Positions 45,352 through 54,755 of a DNA stretch of 64,000 nt are shown here, piece by piece; the first letter of the stretch is position 1, and each line of letters starts with the position of its first letter. Origin of the DNA: Microbulbifer yueqingensis (GTDB taxonomy: Bacteria; Pseudomonadota; Gammaproteobacteria; Pseudomonadales; Cellvibrionaceae); contig NZ_FNFH01000001.1 in the NCBI RefSeq assembly GCF_900100355.1, positions 758,963 through 822,962 of the forward strand. Reading direction: 5' to 3'. Made by a program: the position numbers and the translations under genes. A model generated the notes under the pieces. That model was not told the DNA's origin. It made no database searches and saw only the letters and a list, made by a program, of their open reading frames with translations.

Positions 45352-45380
45352 CCTGTCGCCCCGCGTGGGCGGCAGGCTTT
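45352..45380 (+). terminator. Weak hairpin terminator after trhO
   Basis: CCTGTCGCCC / GGGCGGCAGG with loop CGCGT forms 10 pairs including one G-T, but it is followed by only three T. Confidence 0.5.
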
Positions 45381-45726
45381 CGACCCCCTCTGACGGTTAG
45401 ATCAACACCCTTTCCTGCCCCGTTTTACTTGCCTGTCCCCGCCGGCATCCCGCCCATGCGTCAGGGGGGAGAACCGTGCTATTTTCCGCTTGCACAGGTT
45501 TAGCAAAGTAAATTCGAAATATAAGACTGGTGGTCGCGCACTCCCGCCGGCCAGCGGTCCTGTGCGCACCTGTTCCCACTATCAAGCTGTGACAACCAGG
45601 GTGGCCGGCATCCCGGTGGGCCTGTATCCCGAGACTGAGATGCCGGCATTTCGCCCCAACCCGCGCCTTCTCCGGTCATGCATCGGCATGCCGGGCCGAG
45701 GGGGCACTTTTTCAAGGAGAGAAAAA
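45381..45726. other. Intergenic region before the cupredoxin-like gene
   Basis: About 350 bases without a credible gene. The stretch 45490-45530 is AT-rich (aaattcgaaatataag) and may be the promoter region of the cupredoxin-like gene. Nothing else is recognised. Confidence 0.4.
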
Positions 45727-46632
45727 ATGCAGCTTCAACACAACCTGATCTGCACCTGGTTCCTCAGCCTGCTGGTCCTGTCCGTTCCGGCCAGTGCCAC
45801 GGAGAAAGAGCCGGGAGGATTCGTCGATATCGTCACCCGGGAGTACACCATCGAGGGTCCGAAATCGCTGGGCCTCGGGTGGCACAACTTCCGCTTCAGG
45901 AACCAGGGCGGGCAGGCCCATTTCGTATCCATTTACAAGATGAGCGAGGGCAAGGACCTGGAGGACCAGCTGGCCGAGGTGGCGCCGGTATTCGACCCGC
46001 TGATGAACGGCCTGCGCAGTGGTGAGCTCACCAAGGCCGATATCGGTCCCTTCCTGCAGGAGCACCTGCCGCCCTGGGGACTGCAGATGGGGCATGTGGG
46101 TGGCCCCGGCCTGATGGCCCCGGGCAAGACATCCCACACGGCGATCAGGTTCGACGAGCCGGGCATCTACCTGATGGAATGCTACGTCAAGGGACCGGAC
46201 GGTAACTGGCATACCATGATGGGGATGCTCAAGCAGCTCGAGATTACCGGCAACCGGAGTGCTGGCATCGAACCGCAAGCCACCAGTAAGGTCGCGGTAA
46301 GCAACAGTGGCATAGAGGCGCCCGGGACGCTCACGGCCGGCAAACAGACCTTCCGCATCGACTTCCTTGAGGCGCCCCCCGGTCCCTTCCCGTTCGACGT
46401 GCATATCGCGCGGCTGGAAGAAGACACTGATATGGACAGGGTGGTGCACTGGATGGACTGGACCAATGTCGGCGGCCTGCGTGCGCCGGCGCCGGTAGAG
46501 TTTCTTGGCGGTATGGAGCATATGCAGGCCGGGCGCCACGGCTATGTCACCGTAGACCTGGACCCGGGTCAGTACCTGTGGATCTCCCGCACCAACGCGG
46601 CCCGGATGCAGGCCCGCTTCACCGTCAAATAG
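45727..46632 (+). CDS. Secreted tandem cupredoxin-like protein
   Basis: A 301-residue exported protein with a signal peptide ending near PASATEK. The first half has a type I copper-site pattern: His65 in HFVSIYK, then Cys142, His152 and Met155 or Met157 in ECYVKGPDGNWHTMMGM. The second half (from about 185, GIEAPGTLTAGKQTFRID) is a related beta-sandwich without those ligands. The assignment to cupredoxins is from motif spacing, not a recognised family. A strong AAGGAG ribosome-binding site precedes the ATG at 45727. It probably acts in the periplasm, possibly in electron transfer or copper binding. Confidence 0.7.
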   Translation: MQLQHNLICTWFLSLLVLSVPASATEKEPGGFVDIVTREYTIEGPKSLGLGWHNFRFRNQGGQAHFVSIYKMSEGKDLEDQLAEVAPVFDPLMNGLRSGELTKADIGPFLQEHLPPWGLQMGHVGGPGLMAPGKTSHTAIRFDEPGIYLMECYVKGPDGNWHTMMGMLKQLEITGNRSAGIEPQATSKVAVSNSGIEAPGTLTAGKQTFRIDFLEAPPGPFPFDVHIARLEEDTDMDRVVHWMDWTNVGGLRAPAPVEFLGGMEHMQAGRHGYVTVDLDPGQYLWISRTNAARMQARFTVK

Positions 46633-46648
46633 GCAGACGCCGCTCAGG

Positions 46649-46668
46649 CCCCGCACTCCGGTGCGGGG
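46649..46668. terminator. Hairpin between the cupredoxin-like gene and apbC
   Basis: Perfect 8-bp stem ccccgcac / gtgcgggg with loop tccg, between two convergent genes. It has no T run, so it is a weaker candidate. Confidence 0.5.
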
Positions 46669-46669
46669 C

Positions 46670-47824
46670 TCAGCCGATCTCGATCTCCGGCGTGCTGCCC
46701 TCCTCTGCATGCAACCAGATTTCTGCGCTCGCGCGCCGCGCGATCTCGCGATAGTGCTGGGCCACCTCGCCGTCCGGGTCGGACACTACGCTAGGCAGCC
46801 CGCGGTCGGTGCCCTCGCGGATCGACATCGCCAGCGGCAGCTGGCCCAGCAGGCCGGTATCGTAGCTGGCGGCGATGCGCTCCCCGCCGCCACTGCCGAA
46901 CACCGGCTCGGTGTGGCCACAGTTCGAACAGGTGTGCAGCGACATGTTCTCGACGATCCCCAGCACCGGCACATCCACCTTGCGGAACATCTCCACCCCC
47001 TTGATGGCGTCCTTGAGGGCCAGGTCCTGGGGTGTGGTAACGATCACCGCCCCGGCAAGCGTGGCCTTCTGGGCCAGGGTCAGCTGGATATCCCCGGTGC
47101 CCGGTGGCATGTCGACCACCAGGTAATCGAGCTCCTCACCCTCACCACACCATAGGGTCTGGGTGAGGATCTGGTTCAACGCGCCGCTGGCCATGGGGCC
47201 GCGCCAGACCGCCGGGGTTTCCTCGGTCATCAGGTAGCCAATGGACATGGTCTTCAGGCCGTGGGCCTCTACCGGCAGGAAGAACTTCTGGTCGCGCACC
47301 TCCGGCCGCGCATCCTCGGTGCCGAGCATGGTGGGCAGGCTGGGGCCGTAAATATCCGCATCCAGCAGGCCCACCCGCGCACCCTCGGCGGCCAGGGCCA
47401 GGGCCAGGTTGACGGCGGTGGTGGACTTGCCGACGCCGCCCTTGCCCGACGCCACCGCGACAATATTCTTCACCCCGCGCATGTGGGCGGGCACCTCGCC
47501 AGCCTCAGTGGCGGGGATGTCGCTGAAGAGTTCAAACTGCAGGGCCGCTTTTCCCAGTGGCCCCCCGCGCAGCGTGGGCATGCAGGCCTCGCGCACGCGC
47601 TCGTGCCAGTCTTCCTGGAGGGTGGCACAGGGGTACCCCAGGGTCACCCCCACATAGACGGTATCCCCTTCGTAGCCGACCTCGATATCCGCGTCCAGCT
47701 CATCCAGTATGCGTCCCGTACCCGGGTCATGGAGGCTTCCCAGGCATTCTGCCAGCCGTTCAAGCTCGCCCTGCACCTCAGGCGGCAGCTCTGCGTGTTC
47801 GTGCTCGTGGCCGTGTTCGCTCAC
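46670..47824 (-). CDS. apbC: Iron-sulfur cluster carrier protein ApbC (Mrp family)
   Basis: P-loop NTPase that carries and delivers Fe-S clusters. The roughly 384-residue protein has a MIP18-type N-terminal domain ([19 protein letters not shown] ... [16 protein letters not shown]), Walker [16 protein letters not shown], and the two cluster cysteines in TCSNCGHTE. The start is uncertain: GTG at 47824 ([10 protein letters not shown], after GAGG) is preferred over an ATG at 47848. It lies upstream of, and divergent from, metG, a conserved gammaproteobacterial pairing. Confidence 0.93.
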   Translation of the reverse strand: MSEHGHEHEHAELPPEVQGELERLAECLGSLHDPGTGRILDELDADIEVGYEGDTVYVGVTLGYPCATLQEDWHERVREACMPTLRGGPLGKAALQFELFSDIPATEAGEVPAHMRGVKNIVAVASGKGGVGKSTTAVNLALALAAEGARVGLLDADIYGPSLPTMLGTEDARPEVRDQKFFLPVEAHGLKTMSIGYLMTEETPAVWRGPMASGALNQILTQTLWCGEGEELDYLVVDMPPGTGDIQLTLAQKATLAGAVIVTTPQDLALKDAIKGVEMFRKVDVPVLGIVENMSLHTCSNCGHTEPVFGSGGGERIAASYDTGLLGQLPLAMSIREGTDRGLPSVVSDPDGEVAQHYREIARRASAEIWLHAEEGSTPEIEIG

Positions 47825-48048
47825 CTTCTTCCCTCTTTTCGGTAGCATTGGTCAGTTCGCCTGCATTGTGGCGGATGGGCGGGCCCAGCGCCACAGCTAC
47901 GGCGAAGCTCCCATGGACGGGGAGCCTGCGGCCTCCCCGCAGGGCGCTATATCTGCTATATTCGCCGGTCTTTTTACGGTGGTCGCACCACGACCGGATA
48001 CCGCCGCCAGTCCCCAGCGAACCAGCAACCCTGCAGATGGAAAAACCG

Positions 48049-50076
48049 ATGTCAGACAAGCGCAACATCCTTGTTACCAGCGCACTGCCCTACGCCAATG
48101 GCTCCCTGCACCTGGGCCATATCCTGGAATACATCCAGACCGACATCTGGGCGCGCTTCCAGCGCGCCCGCGGCCACGACTGCCTCTATATGTGCGCCGA
48201 CGATGCCCACGGCACCGCCATCATGCTGAAGGCGGAACAGCTAGGCCTGACACCGGAACAGCACATCGCCAACATGCAGGCAGAGCACGAACGGGATTTC
48301 GCCGACTTCCTGATCGGCGTGGACAACTACCACTCCACCCACTCGGAAGAGAACCGCGAGCTATCGGCGATGATTTACCAGCGCCTGCGGGACAACGGCC
48401 ATATCGCCACACGCACCATCACCCAGGCCTTCGACCCGGAGAAGCAGCTGTTCCTGGCGGACCGCTATATCAAGGGCACCTGCCCGCGCTGCAAGGCGCC
48501 GGACCAGTATGGCGACAACTGCGAGGCCTGCGGGGCAACCTACAGCCCCACCGAGCTGATCGACCCGGTATCCGCCATCTCCGGCGCCACCCCGGTCGAG
48601 AAGGAATCCGAGCACTTCTTCTTCACCCTGCCGGAGTTCACCGGTTTCCTGAAGGAGTGGACCCGCTCCGGAACCCTGCAGGACGAGGTGGCCAACAAGC
48701 TGGCCGAGTGGCTGGATGAGGGACTGCAACAGTGGGATATCTCCCGCGACGCACCCTACTTCGGCTTCGAGATCCCGGACGCACCGGGCAAGTATTTCTA
48801 CGTGTGGCTGGACGCGCCGATAGGCTACATGGCCAGCCTGAAGAATTACTGCGACGCGAGGGGGCTCGACTGGCAGGAGTACTGGAAGAAGGACAGCACC
48901 GCCGAGGTGTATCACTTCATCGGCAAGGACATCGTCAACTTCCACGCGCTCTTCTGGCCGTCCATGCTGGATTCCGCCGATTTCCGCACGCCGACAAAAG
49001 TGTGCGTGCACGGCTTCCTGACCGTAAACGGCAAGAAGATGTCCAAGTCCCGCGGCACTTTCATCAACGCGCGCAATTACCTCGACCACCTGCACCCGGA
49101 ATACCTGCGCTACTACTTCGCCGCCAAGCTGACCGGCGGCGTCGACGACCTGGACCTGAACCTGGAGGACTTTATTGCCCGGGTGAACTCCGACCTGGTG
49201 GGCAAGGTGGTCAACATCGCCTCGCGCACCGCCAAGTTCGTGAGCAAGGCCGGCGGGGAGCTGGCGGGCGAGCTGGCGGACGAGACCCTGTGGAGCCGGT
49301 TCGTCGAGGCCGCACCGCGCATTGCCGACTTTTATGAGGGCCGGGAATACGCCCGCGCCATGCGCGAGATCATGGCCCTGGCTGACGCCGCCAATGCCTG
49401 GATCGCCGACAAGGCGCCCTGGTCGCTGGCGAAAGAGGAAGGAAAGGAAGCCGAGGTGCTGGCTATCTGCTCCCAGGGCGTCAACATGTTCCGCGCCCTG
49501 ATCACCTGGCTGGCGCCGGTGCTGCCGGAAACCGCGATAAAGGCCGAGGCCTTCCTGGGCGTGAAGCTGGAGTGGCATTCCGCTACCAGGCCGCTGGTCG
49601 GCCACGCCATCAACAAATTCAAGCCAATGATGCAGCGCGTGGAGCAGAAGCAGGTGGATGCGGTCCTGGAGGCCGCCAGGGAATCCCTGGCCCAGCTGCA
49701 GGCGGAAACCAGGCCGCTGAGCGGCCCGCTCGCGGACGACCCCATCGCCGACGAAATCCAGTTCGACGATTTCGCCAGGGTGGACCTGCGCATCGCCCTG
49801 ATTGCCAACGCCGAGCATGTCGAGGGCGCCGGCAAGCTGCTGAAACTGACCCTGGACCTGGGCGGCGAGACCCGCCAGGTGTTCGCCGGCATCAAGAGTG
49901 CCTACAAGCCCGAAGACCTGGTGGGCAAACACACCGTTATGGTGGCCAACCTGGCGCCGCGCAAGATGCGCTTCGGGGTGAGCGAGGGCATGGTGCTGGC
50001 CGCCGGCCCAGGCGGCAAGGACCTGTGGATCCTCGAGCCCCACGAGGGTGCCCAGCCCGGCATGCGTGTGATGTAA
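48049..50076 (+). CDS. metG: Methionine--tRNA ligase
   Basis: Class I synthetase charging tRNA-Met. The 675-residue protein has the HIGH-type motif LHLGHIL near residue 20, a zinc knuckle ([18 protein letters not shown]), the KMSKS motif [10 protein letters not shown], and a C-terminal EMAP/Arc1p-type tRNA-binding domain ([20 protein letters not shown]). Length matches E. coli MetG (677). An ATG four codons earlier is also possible. A tatatt sequence 80-90 bases upstream could be the -10. The REP pair follows directly. Confidence 0.96.
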   Translation: MSDKRNILVTSALPYANGSLHLGHILEYIQTDIWARFQRARGHDCLYMCADDAHGTAIMLKAEQLGLTPEQHIANMQAEHERDFADFLIGVDNYHSTHSEENRELSAMIYQRLRDNGHIATRTITQAFDPEKQLFLADRYIKGTCPRCKAPDQYGDNCEACGATYSPTELIDPVSAISGATPVEKESEHFFFTLPEFTGFLKEWTRSGTLQDEVANKLAEWLDEGLQQWDISRDAPYFGFEIPDAPGKYFYVWLDAPIGYMASLKNYCDARGLDWQEYWKKDSTAEVYHFIGKDIVNFHALFWPSMLDSADFRTPTKVCVHGFLTVNGKKMSKSRGTFINARNYLDHLHPEYLRYYFAAKLTGGVDDLDLNLEDFIARVNSDLVGKVVNIASRTAKFVSKAGGELAGELADETLWSRFVEAAPRIADFYEGREYARAMREIMALADAANAWIADKAPWSLAKEEGKEAEVLAICSQGVNMFRALITWLAPVLPETAIKAEAFLGVKLEWHSATRPLVGHAINKFKPMMQRVEQKQVDAVLEAARESLAQLQAETRPLSGPLADDPIADEIQFDDFARVDLRIALIANAEHVEGAGKLLKLTLDLGGETRQVFAGIKSAYKPEDLVGKHTVMVANLAPRKMRFGVSEGMVLAAGPGGKDLWILEPHEGAQPGMRVM

Positions 50077-50088
50077 CAACAGGAATCC

Positions 50089-50161
50089 GTAGGAGCGGCC
50101 CATGGCCGCGATCACTATTGGCTAATGTCCCGGGGTGGTCGCGGCCATGGGCCGCTCCTAC
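50089..50161. repeat. Inverted REP pair (BIME-like)
   Basis: Two 23-base arms, 50089-50111 and 50139-50161, are exact reverse complements. The core is GTAGGAGCGGCC followed by ATGGCCGCGA, and the second arm is followed by AAAAAA. This is the REP doublet type widespread in gammaproteobacteria. It lies between metG and the dehydrogenase gene and can fold as a long hairpin, so it may stabilise or terminate the metG message. A degenerate single copy lies at 17827-17849. Confidence 0.85.
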
Positions 50162-50194
50162 AAAAAACCCTTCCAACTGACAGGGACGACTAGA

Positions 50195-51127
50195 ATGCGC
50201 GGCGTTTTCCTCGATACGCTCACCATAAAACCCGGAGAGCTGGATACCTCCGGGCTGGAGGCGAGCCTGGATCACTGGGATTTTTACGAGACCACCGGGC
50301 CGGGACAGGTGGCAGAGCGCATTGCCGAGGCAGACGTTGTCATCACCAACAAAGTGGTGCTGGACCGGGAGCTGATCGAAAACGCCCCCAACCTGCAGCT
50401 AATCTGTGTCTGCGCCACCGGCACCAACAATATCGACCAGGCCGCTGCCGAAGAGCGCGGTATCCCGGTACGCAACGTGTCCGGCTATGCCAGTGCCTCG
50501 GTACCGCAACACGCCCTGGCCCTCATCCTGGGCCTGGCCACCCGCTGGCACCAGTACCACCACGATGTCATGGCCGGGCGCTGGAGTGATTCACCAGTTT
50601 TCTGCATGCTCGATTACCCGGTGATGGAACTGGCGGGCAAGAAACTTGGCATCATAGGCTACGGCGACCTGGGCCGGAAAACCGCCGACCTCTGCCGCGC
50701 GCTGGGGATGCAAATCCTGGTGGCGGAGTCCTTTACCGGTGAAGACAAAGAGGGCCGCGTACCGCTGCCCCAGCTGCTGGCGGAATCCGACGTGGTCAGC
50801 CTGCACTGCCCCCTGACCGACGCAACAGAGAAGCTCGTCAACGGCAAATTCCTCGCCGCCATGAAGCCCGGTGCGCTGCTGGTCAACACTGCCCGCGGCG
50901 GCCTGGTGGACGAACAGGCCCTGGCCGAGGCCCTGAAAACCGGCCACCTGGGGGGCGCCGCCCTGGATGTGCTTAGCGAAGAGCCGCCCCCTGCCGATCA
51001 TCCGCTGCTGGCGGGCGACATCCCCAACCTGGTCGTCACTCCCCACATGGCCTGGATCAGCCGCGAGAGCCGGCAGCGCCTGCTGGACGGTGTAGTGGCG
51101 AATATTCGCGAGTGGCAGTCCCGCTAG
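50195..51127 (+). CDS. D-2-hydroxyacid dehydrogenase
   Basis: A 310-residue NAD(P)-dependent enzyme of the glycerate/hydroxypyruvate reductase group. Visible are KKLGIIGYGDLGRKTADLC (Rossmann motif), the catalytic Arg in NTARGGLVDE, Glu in DVLSEEPPPADHPLL, and the catalytic His in VTPHMAWIS. The substrate is not clear. The ATG at 50195 follows AGGGA; the upstream in-frame sequence lies within the REP pair. Confidence 0.92.
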   Translation: MRGVFLDTLTIKPGELDTSGLEASLDHWDFYETTGPGQVAERIAEADVVITNKVVLDRELIENAPNLQLICVCATGTNNIDQAAAEERGIPVRNVSGYASASVPQHALALILGLATRWHQYHHDVMAGRWSDSPVFCMLDYPVMELAGKKLGIIGYGDLGRKTADLCRALGMQILVAESFTGEDKEGRVPLPQLLAESDVVSLHCPLTDATEKLVNGKFLAAMKPGALLVNTARGGLVDEQALAEALKTGHLGGAALDVLSEEPPPADHPLLAGDIPNLVVTPHMAWISRESRQRLLDGVVANIREWQSR

Positions 51128-51251
51128 GTCCCGCGAATACCCGAACCGCGACTTCGCCAAACGTGGACGCCCGGACACTCTCCGCTGTGGTTTTCGGTCG
51201 TTGCGACCCTAGCATTCCCCTACACCCAAAACCGTTGTGGAGGAATTAATC

Positions 51252-51500
51252 ATGGCAAGTGTTCGCCCCCCGAACAGTTCCAGCAGGGAAAAACTGCGGG
51301 AAGCCGCTGACCTGGCTGGCCAGGCCGCCTCCGAATCTGCCTCCTATGCCAGGGAGCGTGCCCGCGAGTCTGTGGACCGCGGCAGGCAACGCGCCAGCGA
51401 TCTCGAACAGCGATTCGAGTCGTCTATCAAGGACCACCCGTTAGTAAGTGTGGGCGCTGCTTTCGCTGTGGGGTGGGTCATCGCCAAGCTGATGAGGTAA
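51252..51500 (+). CDS. YqjD/ElaB-like (DUF883-type) membrane-anchored protein
   Basis: An 82-residue protein with a charged amphipathic helical N-terminus (LREAADLAGQAASESASYAR ... RQRASDLEQRF) and a C-terminal membrane anchor (HPLVSVGAAFAVGWVIAKLMR). In E. coli, YqjD-type proteins are tail-anchored in the inner membrane and bind ribosomes in stationary phase. GAGGA precedes the ATG. It leads a three-gene set with yqjE- and yqjK-like genes. Confidence 0.85.
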   Translation: MASVRPPNSSSREKLREAADLAGQAASESASYARERARESVDRGRQRASDLEQRFESSIKDHPLVSVGAAFAVGWVIAKLMR

Positions 51501-51540
51501 TTTCACTTAATCGAATCAACTTGTGCGGAGCGCCCGATCG

Positions 51541-52056
51541 ATGGCCAACACCCACCGTTACCGGTCCACTCCCGCGGATCCCGGCCCGGTCGCCCCCGAC
51601 GGCGAGCGGGCCGCCACTTATGACGCTCCTGGCCCTTCCATCCCTTCTGATTCTGCTGGACCAGAAAAAAATCCGGATTTCGAACTGAAATCCGTGCTGG
51701 CGCGGGCCGAGGCCACCCTTGGCCTGGTATCCGGCTGGCTCGGAAACCTGCAGACCCTGATCCACCTGGAACTGCAGCGCACCATTACCGCCAGCAAACG
51801 CATCATCGCCCTCAACCTGCTGCTGTTGCCCCTGGCCGTCACATTCGTGGTCAGCCTGTGCGCGGGCGCCGGCCTGGGGGGATATTATTTTTTTCAGTCC
51901 GTGTATGCCGGCTTCGGCATTTTCCTGCTCTCGCAGCTCCTGGTGCTGACCGGGATACTCCTGTACCAGAAACGGTTGCGTTCAATGCTCGGGTTCGAGG
52001 AAACCCGCCACCAGGTAAGGGAGGCCCTCGACGATGTCGCTGAGACATTTAAATAA
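51541..52056 (+). CDS. YqjE-like inner-membrane protein
   Basis: A 171-residue protein often labelled a phage holin family protein, but with operon context of YqjE. It has a long hydrophilic N-terminus and two membrane helices (IIALNLLLLPLAVTFVVSL and AGFGIFLLSQLLVLTGILL), with a charged tail. Its end overlaps the start of the YqjK-like gene. Function unknown; it probably supports the YqjD-like protein at the membrane. Confidence 0.8.
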   Translation: MANTHRYRSTPADPGPVAPDGERAATYDAPGPSIPSDSAGPEKNPDFELKSVLARAEATLGLVSGWLGNLQTLIHLELQRTITASKRIIALNLLLLPLAVTFVVSLCAGAGLGGYYFFQSVYAGFGIFLLSQLLVLTGILLYQKRLRSMLGFEETRHQVREALDDVAETFK

Positions 52057-52276
52057 ACGTATCGACCGCTGTGCAGACCAGATGGAACGACAGCGGCTGG
52101 GCGCCCTGGCGCTGCTGGACCGCCAGCACCGGGACGTGCGCGAGCGCGCGCGGGGTATCCCCATTCCTGTGGCCCTGGGCCTGGCAGTGGTGGCCGGCTT
52201 CGTGGCCGAGCGACTGGTCAAATCGCCAAAAGCAGCCCATGCGCTGCGCCTGTACTCGATATGGAGGATGTTCTAG
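52034..52276 (+). CDS. YqjK-like protein
   Basis: An 80-residue protein, basic, with a short hydrophobic stretch (PIPVALGLAVVAGFVAERL) near the C-terminus. It overlaps the end of the YqjE-like gene by 23 bases, and the three genes form one transcription unit ending at the hairpin at 52357. Assigned from length, composition and order rather than a firm motif. Confidence 0.75.
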   Translation: MSLRHLNKRIDRCADQMERQRLGALALLDRQHRDVRERARGIPIPVALGLAVVAGFVAERLVKSPKAAHALRLYSIWRMF

Positions 52277-52356
52277 GAGATATGGTGGATCTCCCGCGAT
52301 AAGTAGCTTGTGAGCCTCGCGCTCCAACCGCGTTTCCACTACCTCGGCACAAAGAA

Positions 52357-52377
52357 GGGACCGGGTTCTCCGGTCCC
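52357..52377. terminator. Hairpin terminator between the yqj-like set and the downstream gene
   Basis: Perfect 8-bp stem gggaccgg / ccggtccc with loop gttct. It lies between convergent genes; the T run is weak. Confidence 0.6.
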
Positions 52378-52407
52378 TTCCTGCTACATGTTGGCAGTAG
52401 CAGCCGA

Positions 52408-53514
52408 TCAGTCATCCATGGCGAGAACCGCCTGCTTCATCTCTTTCAGGTAGCGATCGACCACTGAATAATCGAGGTCTTTCCCCCACTCCCTGGAAGC
52501 AGCCTTTGCATAGGCATTCCTGGCCGCCGGGTAATTCCCGTTGACCCGTTCCTGGAAGCCGATATTGCCGTAGGTCCCTTTTATAACTGCCTTGCGCTCG
52601 TCTTCGCTGGGAAATTCAAGCTCCTGGATGCTCGCCAGGTATTCCTCCGCGGTCAGCCTGCCGGCGTGGTAAAGCACATCGAGAGTCAGTATGTCTCCGG
52701 TAATCGAGTCGTTGGACTGCTGCCAGTCACCGCCCTGCACCAACTCAAGGAGACCGCCAATAACCTTCTCTGCCCTGGCATCCCTGTCGAGCTCCTTCAG
52801 GGCCATATACCTGTCGAGTGTCAGCCTCGCGAAACGCGGGGCAATCTTATCGCCGAAGTCTATCTTTCCCTGCTCGACCAGGAATTCCTCGAATTTCCGG
52901 CTATCGAACAACCTGCCAATATATTCCTTGTCGGTAACCGGGGTGGAGGCGTCGACCTCGCGAATACTCACATCGCCGATTTCCACCACTCCGCTGCCAA
53001 CGAGCCCGACACCGTAACTGAGGTAATCGGCTCCAGCGGGAATCTGCAGCACCATTTGCCTTGTTTGCCACTCACCGGTACCACGAATCGGCTCATAGTA
53101 GGTGCTGTCGTAAGCCATGTACCTGGCCTGGTCATCCTGCTCGTCTTTTGCGGCAAAATAGATCACTACCGATTCGGACACATCGGTAGGCTTGTACTCG
53201 ACTTCCAGCATCATGCGCTTGTCGCGATAGGAATCCGCTTCGATTTTCCTTTTGAGCATGCCCGCGTCGCCACGGGTCGCCTTGTCGGAGCGGATTACAA
53301 GCCTGTCCCCGTTCACCTTTCCGTATACCTGGAAAAGCTCTTTCGCAGAGGCGTCCTGATACCATTCGCCGGTGACCTCTTCGCCGGCAAACGGTTCGAT
53401 GAAGGTGAACAGGCTATCGGGAAACGCCTCGTCGCCCGGGGCTACCCGCTCTGCCAGTACCGCGCCGCTCGCCGACACCAACACACAGAATCCCAAGTGT
53501 TTGATAAATCGCAT
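52408..53514 (-). CDS. Secreted protein of unknown function, 368 residues
   Basis: Signal peptide at residues 1-21 (CVLVSASGAVLAE). The mature part begins with a beta-sandwich-like region (about residues 60-185, with FAGEEVTGEWYQ and VVEIGDVSIREV) that may bind a ligand such as a carbohydrate. A helical repeat-rich C-terminal half follows, with TPR-like QERVNGNYPAARNAYAKAAS. I recognise no named family. The GC content looks lower than in neighbouring genes, which may hint at later acquisition. Confidence 0.65.
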   Translation of the reverse strand: MRFIKHLGFCVLVSASGAVLAERVAPGDEAFPDSLFTFIEPFAGEEVTGEWYQDASAKELFQVYGKVNGDRLVIRSDKATRGDAGMLKRKIEADSYRDKRMMLEVEYKPTDVSESVVIYFAAKDEQDDQARYMAYDSTYYEPIRGTGEWQTRQMVLQIPAGADYLSYGVGLVGSGVVEIGDVSIREVDASTPVTDKEYIGRLFDSRKFEEFLVEQGKIDFGDKIAPRFARLTLDRYMALKELDRDARAEKVIGGLLELVQGGDWQQSNDSITGDILTLDVLYHAGRLTAEEYLASIQELEFPSEDERKAVIKGTYGNIGFQERVNGNYPAARNAYAKAASREWGKDLDYSVVDRYLKEMKQAVLAMDD

Positions 53515-53823
53515 ACAAAATCCCTTTAGTCGTTAAATTTTTTCGAATTACCTCCGGCGACGAGTCTACAAGATACCCCTCCGGCACAACGAATGATCGG
53601 GCGAGTCTGTAAGGGGACGTAATTTCTGACGCGGGAATTTTGTTTTTTATTGCTCTTCGCTATTTCAGCAGGATTGACTATTGCGTCACAATCTTTGCAG
53701 CCTTTCCCTACTCGCCGACAAACGGGCTGCTCACTGTTCAAACGTGAGGCCTTCTTCCCCTTTCCGCGCTGGGCACATTCGATTACAGTTCCTTAAAGAT
53801 GTTTTTTTGCCGCCGGAAAAGCC
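53515..53823. other. Intergenic region between divergent genes
   Basis: About 310 bases, AT-rich around 53630-53700, between the divergent secreted-protein gene and the sirtuin gene. A TTGACT at 53674 resembles a -35 but lacks a matching -10 at the right spacing. Nothing else was recognised. Confidence 0.4.
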
Positions 53824-54708
53824 TTGACCAACCAGACACGCCAACGCACCCATATCCCGCCCATCGAGGCTCACCTCACACAGATAACAGTTGCCGAAGC
53901 CGCGGACCGGCTGGCGGGTTTTCTGCGCCAGTTTCCCCGCCTGATGATTCTTACCGGTGCCGGCGTGAGTACCGATTCCGGTATTCCCGACTACCGGGAC
54001 CAGGACGGTGCCTGGAAGCGCAAGCAACCGGTTCAGCACCGCGATTTTATGGACAACCTGGATACACGACGGCGGTATTGGGGACGAAGCCTGGTTGGCT
54101 GGCCGGTCATACGACATTCGCAGCCCAATCCCGCCCATCACCACCTGGCGGACCTGGAGCGGCGCGGGTACTCGGAGCTATTGGTCACGCAGAACGTCGA
54201 CCGGCTGCACCAGCGTGCCGGCAGCCTGCAGGTGATCGACCTGCACGGCCGCGCCGACCGGATCCGCTGCATGGCCTGTGACTATCGCTGCGATCGCCAG
54301 CTGGTCCACGACCAGTGCTTTGACCTGAACCCGGCCTTCCGGCAATACCAGGCCGGTACCGCACCTGACGGCGACGCAGACCTGGAGGTGGATTTCAGTA
54401 ACTTCCGCGTCTTCGACTGTCCCCGCTGCGGGGGGATTCTCAAACCGGATGTGGTGTTTTTCGGTGACAATGTACCGTCGGGGCGGGTGCAGGCATCACT
54501 GGATGCCCTGCGGGCCAGCGACGCCCTGCTGGTGGTGGGGTCATCGCTGATGGTCTACTCCGGCTTCCGCTTCTGCCGCTACGCGCGGGAATGGGGCAAA
54601 CCCGTGGCGGCGCTGAACCTGGGGCGGACCCGCGCGGATGATATCCTCGACCTGAAACTGAACGCCCGTATCGGCGAGACGCTGGCCGCCACGCTGGCGC
54701 AACTCTAG
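53824..54708 (+). CDS. SIR2-family NAD-dependent protein deacylase
   Basis: A 294-residue sirtuin. The NAD-binding motif GAGVSTDSGIPDYRD starts near residue 45, the TQNVDRLHQ motif near 122, and the catalytic His in DLHGR near 140. Two CxxC zinc pairs are present: CMAC and, after an insertion of roughly 60 residues, CPRC. The target is unknown. The start is a TTG with only a weak GGA ribosome-binding site, so the true start could differ. It is convergent with yghU. Confidence 0.9.
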   Translation: MTNQTRQRTHIPPIEAHLTQITVAEAADRLAGFLRQFPRLMILTGAGVSTDSGIPDYRDQDGAWKRKQPVQHRDFMDNLDTRRRYWGRSLVGWPVIRHSQPNPAHHHLADLERRGYSELLVTQNVDRLHQRAGSLQVIDLHGRADRIRCMACDYRCDRQLVHDQCFDLNPAFRQYQAGTAPDGDADLEVDFSNFRVFDCPRCGGILKPDVVFFGDNVPSGRVQASLDALRASDALLVVGSSLMVYSGFRFCRYAREWGKPVAALNLGRTRADDILDLKLNARIGETLAATLAQL

Positions 54709-54755
54709 GCAGGCAGCAACCAGCGCCGGGCCGCACCACTCGCACGGCCGCCCTC

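Noticed and set aside
51541..52056. Phage holin
   Set aside because: The two-helix architecture is shared with holins, but there are no phage genes nearby and the order matches yqjD/yqjE/yqjK.
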